A stretch of DNA of 64,000 nucleotides from Anisus vortex (taxonomy: Eukaryota > Mollusca > Gastropoda > Planorbidae): the NCBI GenBank assembly GCA_949126835.1, contig OX421495.1, forward strand, positions 22,329,815-22,393,814, written 5' to 3'. Numbering within the stretch: position 1 is the first letter of the stretch; every line of letters starts with the position of its first letter. The notes below the pieces were generated by a model, which did no database searches, was not told the origin of the DNA, and was given only the letters and a program-made list of their open reading frames with translations. Positions 35,201 to 45,810 of the stretch are shown here, piece by piece. The position numbers and the translations under genes were made by a program.

Positions 35201-38200
35201 GAAAAAATATTTTTCTATAATTCCAGAAAGCGCTCCCCCCCCTCGCCCCCCCCCCTCACTGTGGCTTCGCCCCTGAACTTAGGCACCATATTTTATGCTC
35301 ACTCAAGACTCAAAAATTGTTGGGACATTGCACATACAGGAAAAGCGTAACCGTTAATTTAATAAACCTCAAAATTACAATTCATAGTAAAATTATATGT
35401 TGCGGCGTCTAATGAAAGGTATCGCTTTACGTCATATGCCTTGTACATGTAAAATCACCGAGATATAATTAAACCATAGGCCTACGTGGAATTTACTTTC
35501 CATACGCTTTTTATCGACCTTGTTTGTCCCCCCTTCTTCATATCCACAAAGGCAAACATAGTATAAAACAGAACGTAGACCAGAATTATCGTTCTTAGTA
35601 TTCAAATTATTTTGAATGGGAAATAACTCATCACATATTAGTAAGTAAAGTATTCTTATAAAGATCGTGTTTGCTCATATTATGGCAGCGTCACCGGTTT
35701 CAGTGACTATTGCATATGCAGGGGATTGAGTGACCAGGACAATGCCTAACCACCTTTACTGTCCCCAATTAATGTCAGTACTTGTCATTGCTAAATAGGC
35801 ATGTAAAATCCTGACGTTTGTATCTAGGTTCTAGCGTGAGACCTTCACAAAAGCCACTAAACGCACTTCCGTTGCACTAACTCTGAAGAGTTATGTTGTT
35901 CTATCGCTTTATTTCCCCCTGGTCCAGCATCTGCACGGCATACGTCTGGTGTCAGAATCCCTGCAAAAATTCTACCTCTTCAACCTCTGGAACGTCCTTT
36001 TCGTCAGCCTTGACGCACCGGATCTACGTCACATTACCGTGGATACGGGTATGGAGTCCGTGGAGCACTTGGAGCTCTTCACTCCGAGGCTCAGGAGGGC
36101 GTGTATCAATGGCAGCAACGTGCTCAGAACTCTCAACATTAAGGTTAGAAATATCACTATTGTGGGTCGCACACTCACCTATATATAAATATGTATATAC
36201 AGGGTGGGCTAATAAAATGTTACCACTTTTTAATCATAAATAAGTTGTCGAAATGAAGACTTATTCGAAATTTTTATTTACAGATTTGTAACAAAAACAT
36301 CAAATTAACATTTTGCTAACAAAGGTTTCCCACGTTGTCTCATGTTTTCTACACTGTTCAATAATTGATGACATGTTCAATCCACTCTCCTCTTCTGTGG
36401 ATTACAGCTGCAACATGCACATTGAAGTTTGTGATGATATTGTCACACATCTCAAAAGGGATTCTCCGAATTTTCTGACGGATGTTGGTCTGAGGGTTGT
36501 TGTAGAAAACTCTCTCCTTCAGGTACCCCCATAGGAAGTAGTCTGCGGGAGAAAGATTAGGAGAGTGGGCATGCCATGGGTTGTCTGTGCGCCTTGAGAT
36601 GAGTCTAGCTCCAGTAAAGTACTCTTTGAGGAAATCCAGTGAAACATTTGAGCAATGTGGAGGAGCACCATCCTGTTGGTAGATGACGTTATTCATGTTG
36701 ACTCCCTGCTTTCTCCTAAGAGCTGGAATGAATTTCCTCCTTTGTAATTTTGAAAATTGTAAGAATATAAAAAGTGGTAGCATTTTATTTGTCCACCCTG
36801 TATATATATATATCTCTCTCTATATATATAATATATATGTATACATATTATATATTATATGTATATTAAGTACATGGATTTATTGACACGTGGTTTTTTG
36901 TTTCGTTTTATAAAATTCAAAATCAATTTCTCCAAGAGCTTTAAAGAGAATGATTAGAAGGGGATAAAACGAAGACCAAATTAATTTTAACATTCTCAAT
37001 CCATGTATAATTCACTATACGTCATAGATAATGATAATCATAATCATAAATTAATTACCCACATTTGAAAGATCCAGTGTGGGGCCCACCTACATTTTCC
37101 AAGATGGCCGTGGAATCCTCTACTAGATCTGAAGTCAGTCTTGCAATTTGAGAAGAACAGTAGATCCCTTGTATAGGCTTACAAATCGTATAACGTCATT
37201 GTAAATGTGTATCTTCCAGTCTGAACTATATACTTAGCACAAAAAAAGAAATAAATCAATTATGAATTTTGTTGTTGTATTTTAAAGAGTGAAAAATTGT
37301 GTTTTCTGGAGCTTTCAAACTGTGAAGTACTGGACATGAGAAATTTGAGAGAACAGCTGAAGAAGAATCCGAGCCTGTTGTGTTTCAGACTTGGGTGTGT
37401 CAGCCAGGACAGCCTTCTGCTAGACGAGGACATTATACCAAACCTTCAGGTAGGCTAACTTGGGCAGTTTTAGGCTTTAGTTTACATTGTCAAATCGATT
37501 GGCGTCAACTGGGAAGGGTTGGATGAAGAGCGACATTTGCCATTGGCTCACCGAACATTTCATTAAAAGAAATAATGATTAATATGTATCTGTTAAAATA
37601 GCATCCTCTTCCTGACGAAAATTCACATGCCTGATACTTCCTGCATTACAGGCATGCATCTGGGATTAATACAAATGTCCACACTCAAACAGGCCAACAG
37701 CCTGTACAGTAAAGTATTAATCAAAGCATTAATATCCGATGTATTATGGAACGTCTTAGCTTTTTCGTTGCAATGAAAACTTCCGAGAGCGCTAAACAAT
37801 CAGATTCAAGACATTTGGTTGAGGAGTCAAAGTTCCTATACGTTGATGTTTTAATTGGGCTTTTGTCCTGATATTTTGGGCTTCTAACGTTTGGCCTTTA
37901 CATTAATTTGGACATTTCTTTTTTGTTGATGTTAAAGATAAGGTTGTGTTGAGAACCTTTTTCAACCATGTGATGGTCTGGCATGCGCCTAACGCGTTTA
38001 AAGTTTAACTGTTCTTGGAATCTCGACAGGAATTTTGCATGCTTGGGGATTTCGCCTGCGAGGCCGTCCACATGAGAAGCCCGAGCCTGCGTTTGATCCA
38101 CACTGACGCGGACAACGATCTCATCACCCTCAACCACATCTACATCACGGCTAATCACCTGTGTAAGGTGGCTCTCATTGGGATGCCGGCCCTAAAGACC

Positions 38201-41200
38201 ATTACAATACAGGTAAGATTAAAAAACAACAACTTTGTTTATGTACCGTCATGTTTACGCTCATCTTTGTCTTGACCCCCTGCCATTAAAAAAAAAAACA
38301 GCCAAAATCTTTAAAGTTAAGGCAACAGTGTTGTTGTTAAAATCTATTACTAAATAGTTTTAAAACAGGGCTCGGAAACCTACGGAACCGGGAAGCCATT
38401 AAAACCAAACCGTAATAATATTTGTTTTTTTCTAACCTCCTCCTAGTGTGTGAGTGTTGACGCCATAGAACTCAACCTGTGCAGTGATGACCAGGTGCAA
38501 TTAGATTCCTGCATCATACAAGCACTTAGTTCTATTGGGTTCTTGAGACTCTTTGATTGTAAGGTAAAAATATAAAACATTAGAGTAATATCTGCAGCCT
38601 ATGAGTTGTGGAATTCAAGAATAAATTGCTCAAATTTTAATGTTTAGAAATGCAAAACTCCGGTTTTACTAATTTTGAGCTGTAGTGCATTTTCAACGCT
38701 TTGTCTATCTATCCATCTGTCCGTCATCTATTCGTCTGTTGATCTATCTATCTGAAAAAAAATTAAGACAGTTTAAAAATTATTAACCAATTATTAGTAC
38801 TGCGGTATCGATGATAGAGCTCTCTATTGTTTGAAAAACACTTCTGTACCCATGGGCCTCATAGCGGCGAAGTGTGGAAACCACCAGAGCACACCGGTGG
38901 CTGCGCGTCCGAGACTCAATGAACCACCGAGAGGCCCTGTGGCTCGGTGGGGAGGAAGCAATAAGCGCAGCAATCCCACCTCATCAACGCCCTGGTGCTT
39001 GGATGCCCATACCTATAGTATGGAATTTGCGCTACCAGGCGACATTGCAGCCTCCACGATAATGATCTGAGGGGGAATTCTATAATGGAAAAAATAGTGC
39101 ACGTGGCTGCAGAAACCGTACCCATTTTTTAGGCAGTTATAGTATTTAAAAAAAAAAACACAACAAATTTAATAATCAAAATGTTAAGCTAATATTGTAT
39201 TACAACATAATATTGAACAATCAATTATGTAACAACTTGAACAAAAGATTGTTCTCAATACAACAATTTTACACCATAAAAGAAAAATATAAAACACTGA
39301 AATTAATAACAATGTATAATATGTTAGTGCTAAAACTCCAACTTTAGGGGAGATAAATCATGCTTTAAAAAAAGGGACTAGCGCTTCATAATACATTTGT
39401 ATGTGAAAATTGAGGCTAGAATTGACTATCAACACTATTCACTTATCCATGTAAGCGAGTTATATTCACTTGAAATGTATTCGCAGGTCAGTGTTTAGGA
39501 AAATAATTGTTTATACATATATAAAAACTATTGGATTTTTGGCATCAAGAATATAGTTTCCAGGCCCAATCCATACTTTTTATAGATCAGTGCTACCAAA
39601 CCGAGTGCCGAGTATATATAAATCAGAGGGGATATTCGCCTACATGAAAACAACCTTTTAAAATTGTTTCGTAAATCACATGTCACATATATGAATATGT
39701 TAAAAAAGATAAACTATTAAAATAGATAAAATTGTTAATCATCATTTGTAAAAACTATTTTTTTTTAACGTTAAGTTTCTTGTATCATTACATTAAGAAT
39801 AAAAGAAATATTTTTACAACGCTCACCCACAGCTAGCTCTTCCTTTCTGTACTATCTGATTTATCTACCTTGGTTTTTTTTGGCGTAGGTTTTTTTTTAT
39901 TTTTGAGTGTAAATTGAGTAGATCTAGAGGTTGTCTACAATGACAATCAACGCCGAAACTTGAACTGTGTGTTTATTATAAAGCAATACAATCAAATAGC
40001 CAGTCTTTTTTTTATAAGTTATCTTATTACTTGTACGTTGTGTTATTTGAAACCACAGTATGGTTACTATATGTAACTTCAAGTTACATAAAAAGAACAT
40101 CTCTTAAATAATTATGAACTAATGTCAAGTAAAGCTCTATAAAAGACTAAAGGGTGAAGAAGGTTGAAACAGTTTTGTTGGCCACATCGTACGTGGAGAT
40201 TGTGTGGCCAGCACTAACTATGTGCATTGTATTTATTATAATAGGTAGTAATTGCATTTCTATAGCCACACCCACATTTTTGTTTGTAACTAAACCTCCT
40301 GTCATTCTCCACACCTTTGTTTGTAGGTAAACATCCTGTCACTCTCTACTCCTCTGTTTGTAGGTAAACATCCTGTCACTCTCTACTCCTCTGTTTGCAG
40401 GTAAACCTCCTGTCACTCTCTACTCCTCTGTTTGCAGGTAAACCTCCTGTTACTCTCTACTTCTCTGTTTGCAGGTAAACCTCCTGTCACTCTCCACACC
40501 TTTGGCTAGAACAGTGGTGCTGTACAGGTGCCATGTCTCTGACTACGCCCTGCAAATGGCGCTGCACGGGTGCCCCAATATAAGTCACCTGAACCTAGAG
40601 AAATGTCGAACCATAACAAAGGTACGCCCTAGACATTCATTAACTAAACTGACATTTTGTTTTATCAATAAAACTTTTATTGCCAGTGAGTTTTTTCGTT
40701 GCAAAAGAAGAGTAATAGGTATGATTCACTTGAATACAACGTAGTGTGCTCAGTTTGAGGTCTTGGCGTAATTTTATGCTCCTGTGAGATTCTATGTACC
40801 ATTCAATAGTCTGGTCTGCTATAACAATAACACATTAAACTTGTATTATTGCCTAGATTTTATATACAGTAAGCGCGTTCGGCTGGCGTACCGAAGGTCC
40901 TGGGTTCGAATCCTGGTGCAGGCTAGGATTGTTTCCCGTTACTGGAAGATGTCCCTGAGATTATCCAGCTCTGATGGGTACCTGAACTTAGTTGGGGTAA
41001 AGTAAAGGCGGCTGTGCATAGTGCTGGCCACACAATCACCTAGTAAGCCATGGCCACATAAACTGGTGAACGCTACTTCACCGGCCCTATGGGTTAAATT
41101 GGTCCGAAGGTATTCTTTAATTTAAGATATCATGGCAGTAGAAATGTTGTTATATTTTTTTTACGGAAGCTTTTCTACTACCTTTGATTGTATTTATTAC

Positions 41201-42218
41201 ACTGGGTTGGTGGGAGAGGAAGAGCGAATGTCTACTAAGTGCGTCTCTTCTTTTCGGATCCTGGATAGTTGAAATGTTTGGTTTCCCAAACGATTGTGTG
41301 CGAGTCATGCGGAAGATGCATTCTTAAACCACCTAGTGGCGTAATTAGGGGGAAACGGTGCCTCCGCCACCTACCTACTTTGAGACGCTACTAAAACGAC
41401 CCTAGCTTAACTGCCTTTAATTTCTGATCTGTTGTTTGACTTTATTTTCTAGACTAATTGTATGATCTTAAGATTCCCTATGAATTGTACGATAACTTTG
41501 TTCCCTCTTAATCCCATTACGAACATCTGTAACAAAAACGGAATTTAGAGTTCCCTATAGGTTAAATGAAGCCAAGCTGAAGTATATATGAAATATAACA
41601 TAAAATCTGTGCTGGCGATGTATTTATCAGAAAGTCCATGGATCGTATTGGTAAAACTGGTCACAAAACCCAACAGTCGTACTGTGAACATATTATATTT
41701 TGTACTTAATATGAAAACAAAGTCAGGTGTTGACTGGATTAAACACATCTAATTAAACACATCTAATTAAACACATCTAATTCTCATCTTTGATTTTGGG
41801 GATGTGAGCCATGTGCAGATCTTTAAAAAAAGGACTTTCAGTGCTGATAACGCATGTCATGAAACTGTACATAAACATGACGATGGGGGAAATATTTTGT
41901 TGTGGTTTAATTCTCTAAATAGTCATTAGTCCACATAATTATACTTGAGTAACTATGTACACACAGGTCTCATTGGATGCCCAGCCTCTCAAGTTCTTAA
42001 ACATGTTCGGATGCCGGGATATCCACAGACTACAACTGGACTGCCCGCAGCTGTTGGCCATCAATCTTGGACAATGTCCGAACGTCCGGCTGTTCCTGGC
42101 CGGGGTGGAGCAGGACGTCAACGCGTCGGTCTGCGATGCCGCCATTCAGGTCGTTAAGCCGTGTGAAAATATACGCTGGACCCACGACTACCCGCCACAG
42201 CTCTACGTCTGTGGATGA
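28395..42218 (+). CDS. F-box/leucine-rich-repeat protein, seven coding exons
   Basis: Exons 28395-29219, 35928-36143, 37288-37449, 38030-38212, 38447-38563, 40475-40621 and 41967-42218 join into 633 codons plus stop. The F-box lies at about residues 29-75 (NDLPDEVLVRVFSFF, then LAMVCRKWRRILQTSSQLW). The rest is leucine-rich, with repeat turns such as LRYLRLP, LKDVSLNACWRV, LKKLSISNCE, LELSNCE and ISHLNLEKCRTI. F-box proteins bind SKP1 in SCF ubiquitin ligases, and the LRR part selects the substrate. All introns are phase 0. I cannot match it to one named FBXL, so no symbol is given. Introns carry SINEs, a mariner remnant and minisatellites. The ATG at 28395 has context CGCCATGT and is the first one in frame after the candidate acceptor at 28090. 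Confidence 0.85.
29740..29835 (+). repeat. SINE 3' fragment
   Basis: GGTGAACGCTGCTTCACTGG with a preceding CCATAG matches the 3' part of the tRNA-SINE copies at 40865 and 47400. The tRNA head is missing. It lies in intron 1 of the F-box gene. Confidence 0.5.
29871..30080 (+). repeat. 26-bp minisatellite
   Basis: Eight near-identical copies of TTTATGGGATTTCTGGGCCATGAGAT; the first carries CACGAG. It lies in intron 1 of the F-box gene. Confidence 0.9.
30460..30830 (+). pseudogene. CR1/Jockey-like LINE 3' end, plus strand
   Basis: The frame reads TVLEDRRAKSKVVIKHKA, stop, SNLEIQHKNNPLQSS, then YARTNAYKYSFFPSGIQAW and NGLPVQT. The 3' UTR shares GGACGCAAT and GCGTCTGTAAT-ACATAAGATAA with the copies at 62640-63275 and 48214-48330. 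It is the truncated C-terminus of an RT-bearing LINE. Confidence 0.75.
32101..32260 (+). repeat. 53-bp tandem repeat, three copies
   Basis: Units begin TATGTACAATATTGATGCC at 32101, 32154 and 32207, an exact 53-bp period with few differences. Confidence 0.9.
32785..33272 (+). repeat. 30-bp minisatellite
   Basis: About 16 copies of a 30-bp unit (GAAGTATAACAATATCCGGG plus TCATGAAATA). Because 30 is a multiple of three, a long frame stays open on the minus strand (LLFHDPDIVI repeats), which I treat as an artefact of the repeat. It lies in intron 1 of the F-box gene. Confidence 0.9.
33663..33780 (+). repeat. short tandem duplication
   Basis: TTTACTTATGAGGTGGGTTT ... GCGCATAAAACGC occurs twice in succession with a period of about 56 bp. 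Confidence 0.6.
35093..35275. mobile_element. small TIR element (CAGGGGCGAAGC ends)
   Basis: The ends CAGGGGCGAAGC and GCTTCGCCCCTG are perfect inverted repeats 183 bp apart. They are hAT-like, but I do not see a clean 8-bp duplication. C-rich subterminal tracts lie at the right. Confidence 0.45.
35690..35800 (-). repeat. decayed SINE fragment
   Basis: ACAATGCCTAACCACCTTTAC followed by CCCCAATTAATGTCAG matches the minus-strand body of the tRNA-SINE. Both ends are lost. Confidence 0.35.
35928..36143 (+). CDS. F-box gene exon 2
   Basis: The acceptor TTTCCCCCTGGTCCAG ends at 35927. The 72 codons (HLHGIRLVSESLQKF ... VLRTLNIK) carry LRR-like leucine spacing and end AAG|GTTAGA. Phase 0 at both ends. 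Confidence 0.75.
36200..36800 (-). mobile_element. Tc1/mariner element, internally deleted
   Basis: TIRs of about 31 bp (CAGGGTGGGCTAATAAAATG; the other end CAGGGTGGACAAATAAAATG) are bordered by TA. On the minus strand, 36783-36358 encodes the C-terminal half of a transposase: YQQDGAPPHCS with the second catalytic Asp, RRTDNPWHAHSPN, and SPADYFLWGYLKERV with the third catalytic Asp about 42 residues later. It ends CDNIITNF ... EHVINY. The N-terminal DNA-binding half is absent. It begins 57 bp after exon 2 of the F-box gene. Confidence 0.85.
37288..37449 (+). CDS. F-box gene exon 3
   Basis: The acceptor TTTTAAAG is weak but is the only one that keeps frame; the AG two bases later would put a TGA first. 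The 54 codons read SEKLCFLELSNCEVLDM to IIPNLQ, and end CAG|GTAGGC. Confidence 0.75.
38030..38212 (+). CDS. F-box gene exon 4
   Basis: The acceptor TCTCGACAG ends at 38029 and the donor is CAG|GTAAGA. The 61 codons read EFCMLGDFACEAVHM to LKTITIQ, with LRR spacing. Phase 0 at both ends. Confidence 0.8.
38447..38563 (+). CDS. F-box gene exon 5
   Basis: The acceptor CCTCCTCCTAG ends at 38446 and the donor is AAG|GTAAAA. The 39 codons read CVSVDAIELNLCSDD to FLRLFDCK. It was too short to stand out by length, and was found by splice sites and frame. Confidence 0.75.
38851..39075 (+). repeat. dispersed GC-rich repeat, second copy
   Basis: This is homologous to about 597-870 (CATGGGCCTCA, ACCGGTGG, CGAGAGGCC, CTCGGTGG, GAGGAAGCAA, GATAATGATCT). 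It lacks the 3' hairpin part of the first copy. It lies in intron 5 of the F-box gene. Confidence 0.55.
40165..40215 (-). repeat. SINE fragment
   Basis: The sequence GTTGGCCACATCGTACGTGG and GTGTGGCCAGCAC match the SINE body on the minus strand. A similar piece lies at 57337-57420. Confidence 0.4.
40276..40510 (+). repeat. 37-bp tandem repeat of a splice acceptor
   Basis: Six units with an exact 37-bp period carry CTCTGTTTGCAGGTAAACCT or variants. The AG of each candidate acceptor falls at 40326, 40363, 40400, 40437 and 40474; the first unit has AA (40288-40289) instead. The last unit is the real acceptor and first codons of exon 6. CAGGTAAAC also looks like a donor site in each unit. Confidence 0.85.
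40475..40621 (+). CDS. F-box gene exon 6
   Basis: The acceptor TCTGTTTGCAG ends at 40474. It is the last of a tandem series of near-identical acceptors (40281-40500). The 49 codons read VNLLSLSTPLARTVVL to LEKCRTITK and end AAG|GTACGC. Confidence 0.8.
40868..41112 (+). repeat. tRNA-derived SINE, plus strand
   Basis: The tRNA head has an anticodon-arm-like TTCGG/CCGAA stem and box B GGGTTCGAATCC, then CCAGCTCTGATGGGTACCTG, and ends GGTCCGAAGGTATTCTTTAA. It lies in intron 6 of the F-box gene. Confidence 0.8.
41741..41784 (+). repeat. 14-bp tandem repeat, three copies
   Basis: ACACATCTAATTAA is repeated in tandem; no function is suggested. Confidence 0.8.
41967..42218 (+). CDS. F-box gene exon 7 and stop
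   Basis: The acceptor TGTACACACAG ends at 41966. The 83 codons read VSLDAQPLKFLNMFGCRD to PPQLYVCG and stop at TGA 42216-42218. This is the last LRR and C-terminal cap. Confidence 0.8.
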   Translation, partial: VSLDAQPLKFLNMFGCRDIHRLQLDCPQLLAINLGQCPNVRLFLAGVEQDVNASVCDAAIQVVKPCENIRWTHDYPPQLYVCG

Positions 42219-43148
42219 ACTCGCGAAAAATTTGGTTGCTATTATCTGGAAGGAAACCAATGACTAGAATTGTATAGCACTGCTGCGTTTGTCAACTTAT
42301 AAACAATGAAAAATCAGCATAGGATATTTTTTTAGAAGCCATTAGAATGGCTTTTCAGTTATATTTTTAATACTGCAATATCTTAAATGTACAACTTCGA
42401 GTGGAAGAGCTACGATGGGTTATCTCCACTTTGACGTTAGATAACCAGCTTTTTTTGAAGAAACTTACTGTGGGGTTATCACCCTTGATTTCTTATAGAT
42501 AGAGAAATGGTGATGTGAATGAGCTGTTTTGGGTGATATGTAACACCAGGTGATATAACCTAGGTTGGTAAACTAATACTTCTGATATATTTCTTCTCTT
42601 TCCATATCTTATTAAACCTTGTTATTTCTTTATCTGTCTTATTTTAACACAATGAGATACACTGCTACACATTTACTATGAGAAGCTAATTTGTTGTTCC
42701 AAATGTCGCCAAAAGAAAATGCGTATATTGAATTAACTTTTTTTTTCATTGTCAATGTTTTCCAATCATTACTTCCCTTTATTTCTATGCTGTAAATTAT
42801 ACTTTCTTTATAAATATAAATTTAATTTGATGTTTTAAAGTTCTCTTTTTTTTTGTAAAGATATTTATTTATCCGATACTCCAAGGCGGTTTCACAACTT
42901 TGGTTTGCTTCGAGACAGTCTTGGATGTTTAATGTATCATTCATTTTTTTTCCACAAAATGTATTTATTTCTTATGTCAAAACAAACTCTCAATGCTAAA
43001 TATCTGACTGAGTAGCCAATGTGTGAGCATATAATATGACTGGGATGTGGCCGCCATTTCTTTACAAGGGCTCCTCCAATATTTCCAAAAACGTTCATGA
43101 TGATATATATTTTCGTTTCGTTTTCGATTGAATGAGATAAAATGCGAG
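42219..43148 (+). other. F-box gene 3' UTR and downstream DNA
   Basis: No further coding sequence is seen. ATTAAA at about 42609 is a plausible, non-canonical polyadenylation signal; there is no AATAAA close to the stop. Confidence 0.35.
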
Positions 43149-43156
43149 ATCTAGAG

Positions 43157-44796
43157 CAGGGGTCGGCAACCTTTAGCGTACAGTGTAACTAAGATTTCTA
43201 AATCATTCAGCGTGTCAACAGCCTAATTTGAATCGTTACACAATTTTATATATAGTACATAATTAACGTTTTTGTGCTTATCATCCTCTTTATTTGCATT
43301 TATATCAAATACAATAGTTTATTGCTAAAAATTCACATTAAAAATGTATAGTAAATATACTCTTTACATTATTATTTGTTAGTTAAGATGAGCTAATATT
43401 AATTATATTATGATGATCTCAGTTTAACTGAGAACTGAGATCTTCTCCTTTAAAGTTTTTTGGCTCAAATAGGAGGAAACATGATTATCGTTAAGCGTAA
43501 TAGATACGAAGTAATCATAGAAACAGGGTAGTTAATGTAATATTTGAAAATATACATATAAAATCATTGGTCATATAATATTTATATACAATTTCAAATA
43601 CTTTTTACAGTTTGATCATTTCAAAGTTATAAATTGTAAACCATTTATTCTTTTGTAAAAGAAAAAAAGAAACATTAGAAATATTAGCTAAAATAAAACG
43701 GGTTAATTCTCTCCCTTTAATTGAAACAAAATGTCCACGTTTGATTCAATAGTGATGCCAAAAAGTCATAATTAATAAATTATTATTTCTATACATAATC
43801 CAACATTATGGTATTCATTAGAATATTTAATTATTAGAGTATTAAAATAATTTACGTTAAACAGTTGTAAATAAACATTTCCTTCATTAATTGTCTGTCT
43901 ATTTAGGGAGTTTATATTTTAAACATTAATAATTACAAAAATTATGTAATATAGGGCAATTAAATAAGTCTCTTATATTAATTTATCAAATGATAATACA
44001 CATTTTTATTTAGAATTAGGCCTGCTTATAATTATGTTTATGCCTAATTAAAGAAGATGAGCATAAAAACTCTTTTAAATGTAATTATAACTGCATCTAT
44101 AAATTAATGAGCGGTCAATTGTAAGTGACCTCTTTGTATGCTTAAAATAGCTTTCATGTGTTATAAAATCTGTTCCGAAGAGTAAGTTGAACCTAATGCT
44201 GAAAGTAAAAGAGTGAATGCCTAGCAGTTGAGAAAAGCAGATGACTTTCCTAAGTAGCTTCCTTCCAAATTTTTTCCGCAAATGGGCACATTTGGATGCC
44301 CATTTTTTAATGTTTAAAATTCAAACTGCTACATATTAAAATCGCCAATATCCCTTTACTTAAAAAAGATCTACATCTAAGAATGTTGTAATAATATCAA
44401 ACCAGTGGTATGAAAAAAATGAGTCCATCGATTTGAAAGTTTTGCCTTTGATTAGAAAACTCCGCTTTGAGTGCTTCGAAGTACTTCTGAAAAAGCCCAA
44501 CTTTCTATCCTACTATAAGGATGTGCATCAGATAAATGTTTTTAAATTGATTTCACGGCAAGATATGTCCAGTTTTAATGCAAATCCATTCCAGTGGTCC
44601 TTGTAAATGCAGGTTCAACTCATTGAAATGTGTCGCTATGTCTTTCAGAAAATCGGCTTCAACAGTCAGTTTTCCTAATTTAGAACCGAAAATGTTTTTT
44701 AATCTATAAGATACACCTCTAGTGGTCTTTCGCGTGCCTTTAAAAATCGCTATGCGTGCCAAGTTTGGCACTCGTGTCTTAGGTTGCCGATCACTG
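43157..44796 (-). mobile_element. hAT element (family A), 1640 bp, with transposase remnant
   Basis: The ends are CAGGGGTCGGCAACCT and (reversed) CAGTGATCGGCAACCT. Flanks ATCTAGAG and ATTTAGAG form an 8-bp duplication with one mismatch. On the minus strand, 44771-44553 encodes DFLKDIATHFNELNLHLQG, a conserved stretch of ZBED-like hAT transposases. The rest of the transposase has decayed. The internal AT-rich part recurs at 17136-17960, 48680-49060 and 58689-63936. Confidence 0.8.
44553..44771 (-). pseudogene. hAT transposase fragment
   Basis: The 72 residues include VEADFLKDIATHFNELNLHL and a following WICIKTGHILP. The catalytic triad and dimerisation region are not recognisable. A second copy of this block is at 58770-58900. 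Confidence 0.65.
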
Positions 44797-44804
44797 ATTT
44801 AGAG

Positions 44805-45303
44805 CTTTGATCTATGTTAGGCCGCGTTGGGAAAACTTTACCTCAAAGAATGCACCGCAAGTAGTAAAAAAATTGTGACGCCATTTGGTCAAATGTTTGT
44901 CCAGCATTGTCCGATGAATGGCCCAAAACAATAAATGGGATCGAGACAATTTATGGATCATTTGATTGCAACCAAATGTAATCTAGCCTCTGATGACTAC
45001 TATGTACATTTTCCTTCCCTAAGGCACGTTAATAAGGATTCAGAATTATTAGTTAACCCTTCACGTACCGACCTACTTTTATCTATGCTGCCTTCAGTTC
45101 CGCTATATACGCGCCCGGGACTGTAAGGGTTAAGAAATGTCCCCAGTAAGGAAACAAATCCAGATTGTAGTTCTGTGCTATGCAACTAGGAAAGCAGGTA
45201 CAGAAATTATAGGTGGCACATGTCAGATCTAACTTAGTGTCTGGGTCGAAAGCCATAGAGTTGGGTTGGTTAACACTTGCCTAAACCTTGGAGTAAGTCG
45301 CCG
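44805..45303. other. intergenic DNA
   Basis: I see no gene, RNA or repeat that I can support here. Confidence 0.4.
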
Positions 45304-45810
45304 TAGAGGCCAACCGAAAGCAAATTTTTTGGTTTCGGCTGAAAAGGAAACCATACCGAAAGCTATAACTTGACTTTCGGCCGGAACCGAAGTCGAGGCC
45401 GAAAGTTTAACTGCACATTCGACCGAAACAGAAAGATACACGGAAATTGCAAAAGAAAATATTTTAAAAGACTGCTCAGTATTCCCACACTCCTTTGATT
45501 AAATAATCCGTTTAATATTAACTTCAATTTTCTACTTCACACAGATTAATTCGCAACACTAAATGAAATTATCAATAAGCATAGTAGGCTTATAGATGCA
45601 GCATTAGCGTTGCCGTCTGAATTTTTAAAAGTTAAAATAGATATACGATTGATGACCGAAAATCAACAACGGTTTCGGTCGAAACCAAAACCAAACCGTA
45701 TAAAGCTAACTTTTTAGCTTCGACCGAAACCGAAACTACGCAGAAAGAGGCCATCTGCCTTCTTTAGGCGCCGAAACCGATACCGAAACTTGAATTTCGG
45801 TCGGCCTCTA
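45304..45810. mobile_element. hAT-like TIR element (TAGAGGCC ends)
   Basis: It starts TAGAGGCCAACCGAAAGC and ends TTTCGGTCGGCCTCTA. The subterminal parts are crowded with ACCGAAA/TTTCGGT motifs (for example 45330-45430 and 45655-45800). The flanks AGTCGCCG and AGTCGGAT match only in part. There is no transposase. Confidence 0.6.

Noticed and set aside
40868..40940. Possible functional tRNA gene (box B GGTTCGAATCC)
   Set aside because: The acceptor and D arms are incomplete and the block is followed by SINE body found in three other places; it is a SINE head.
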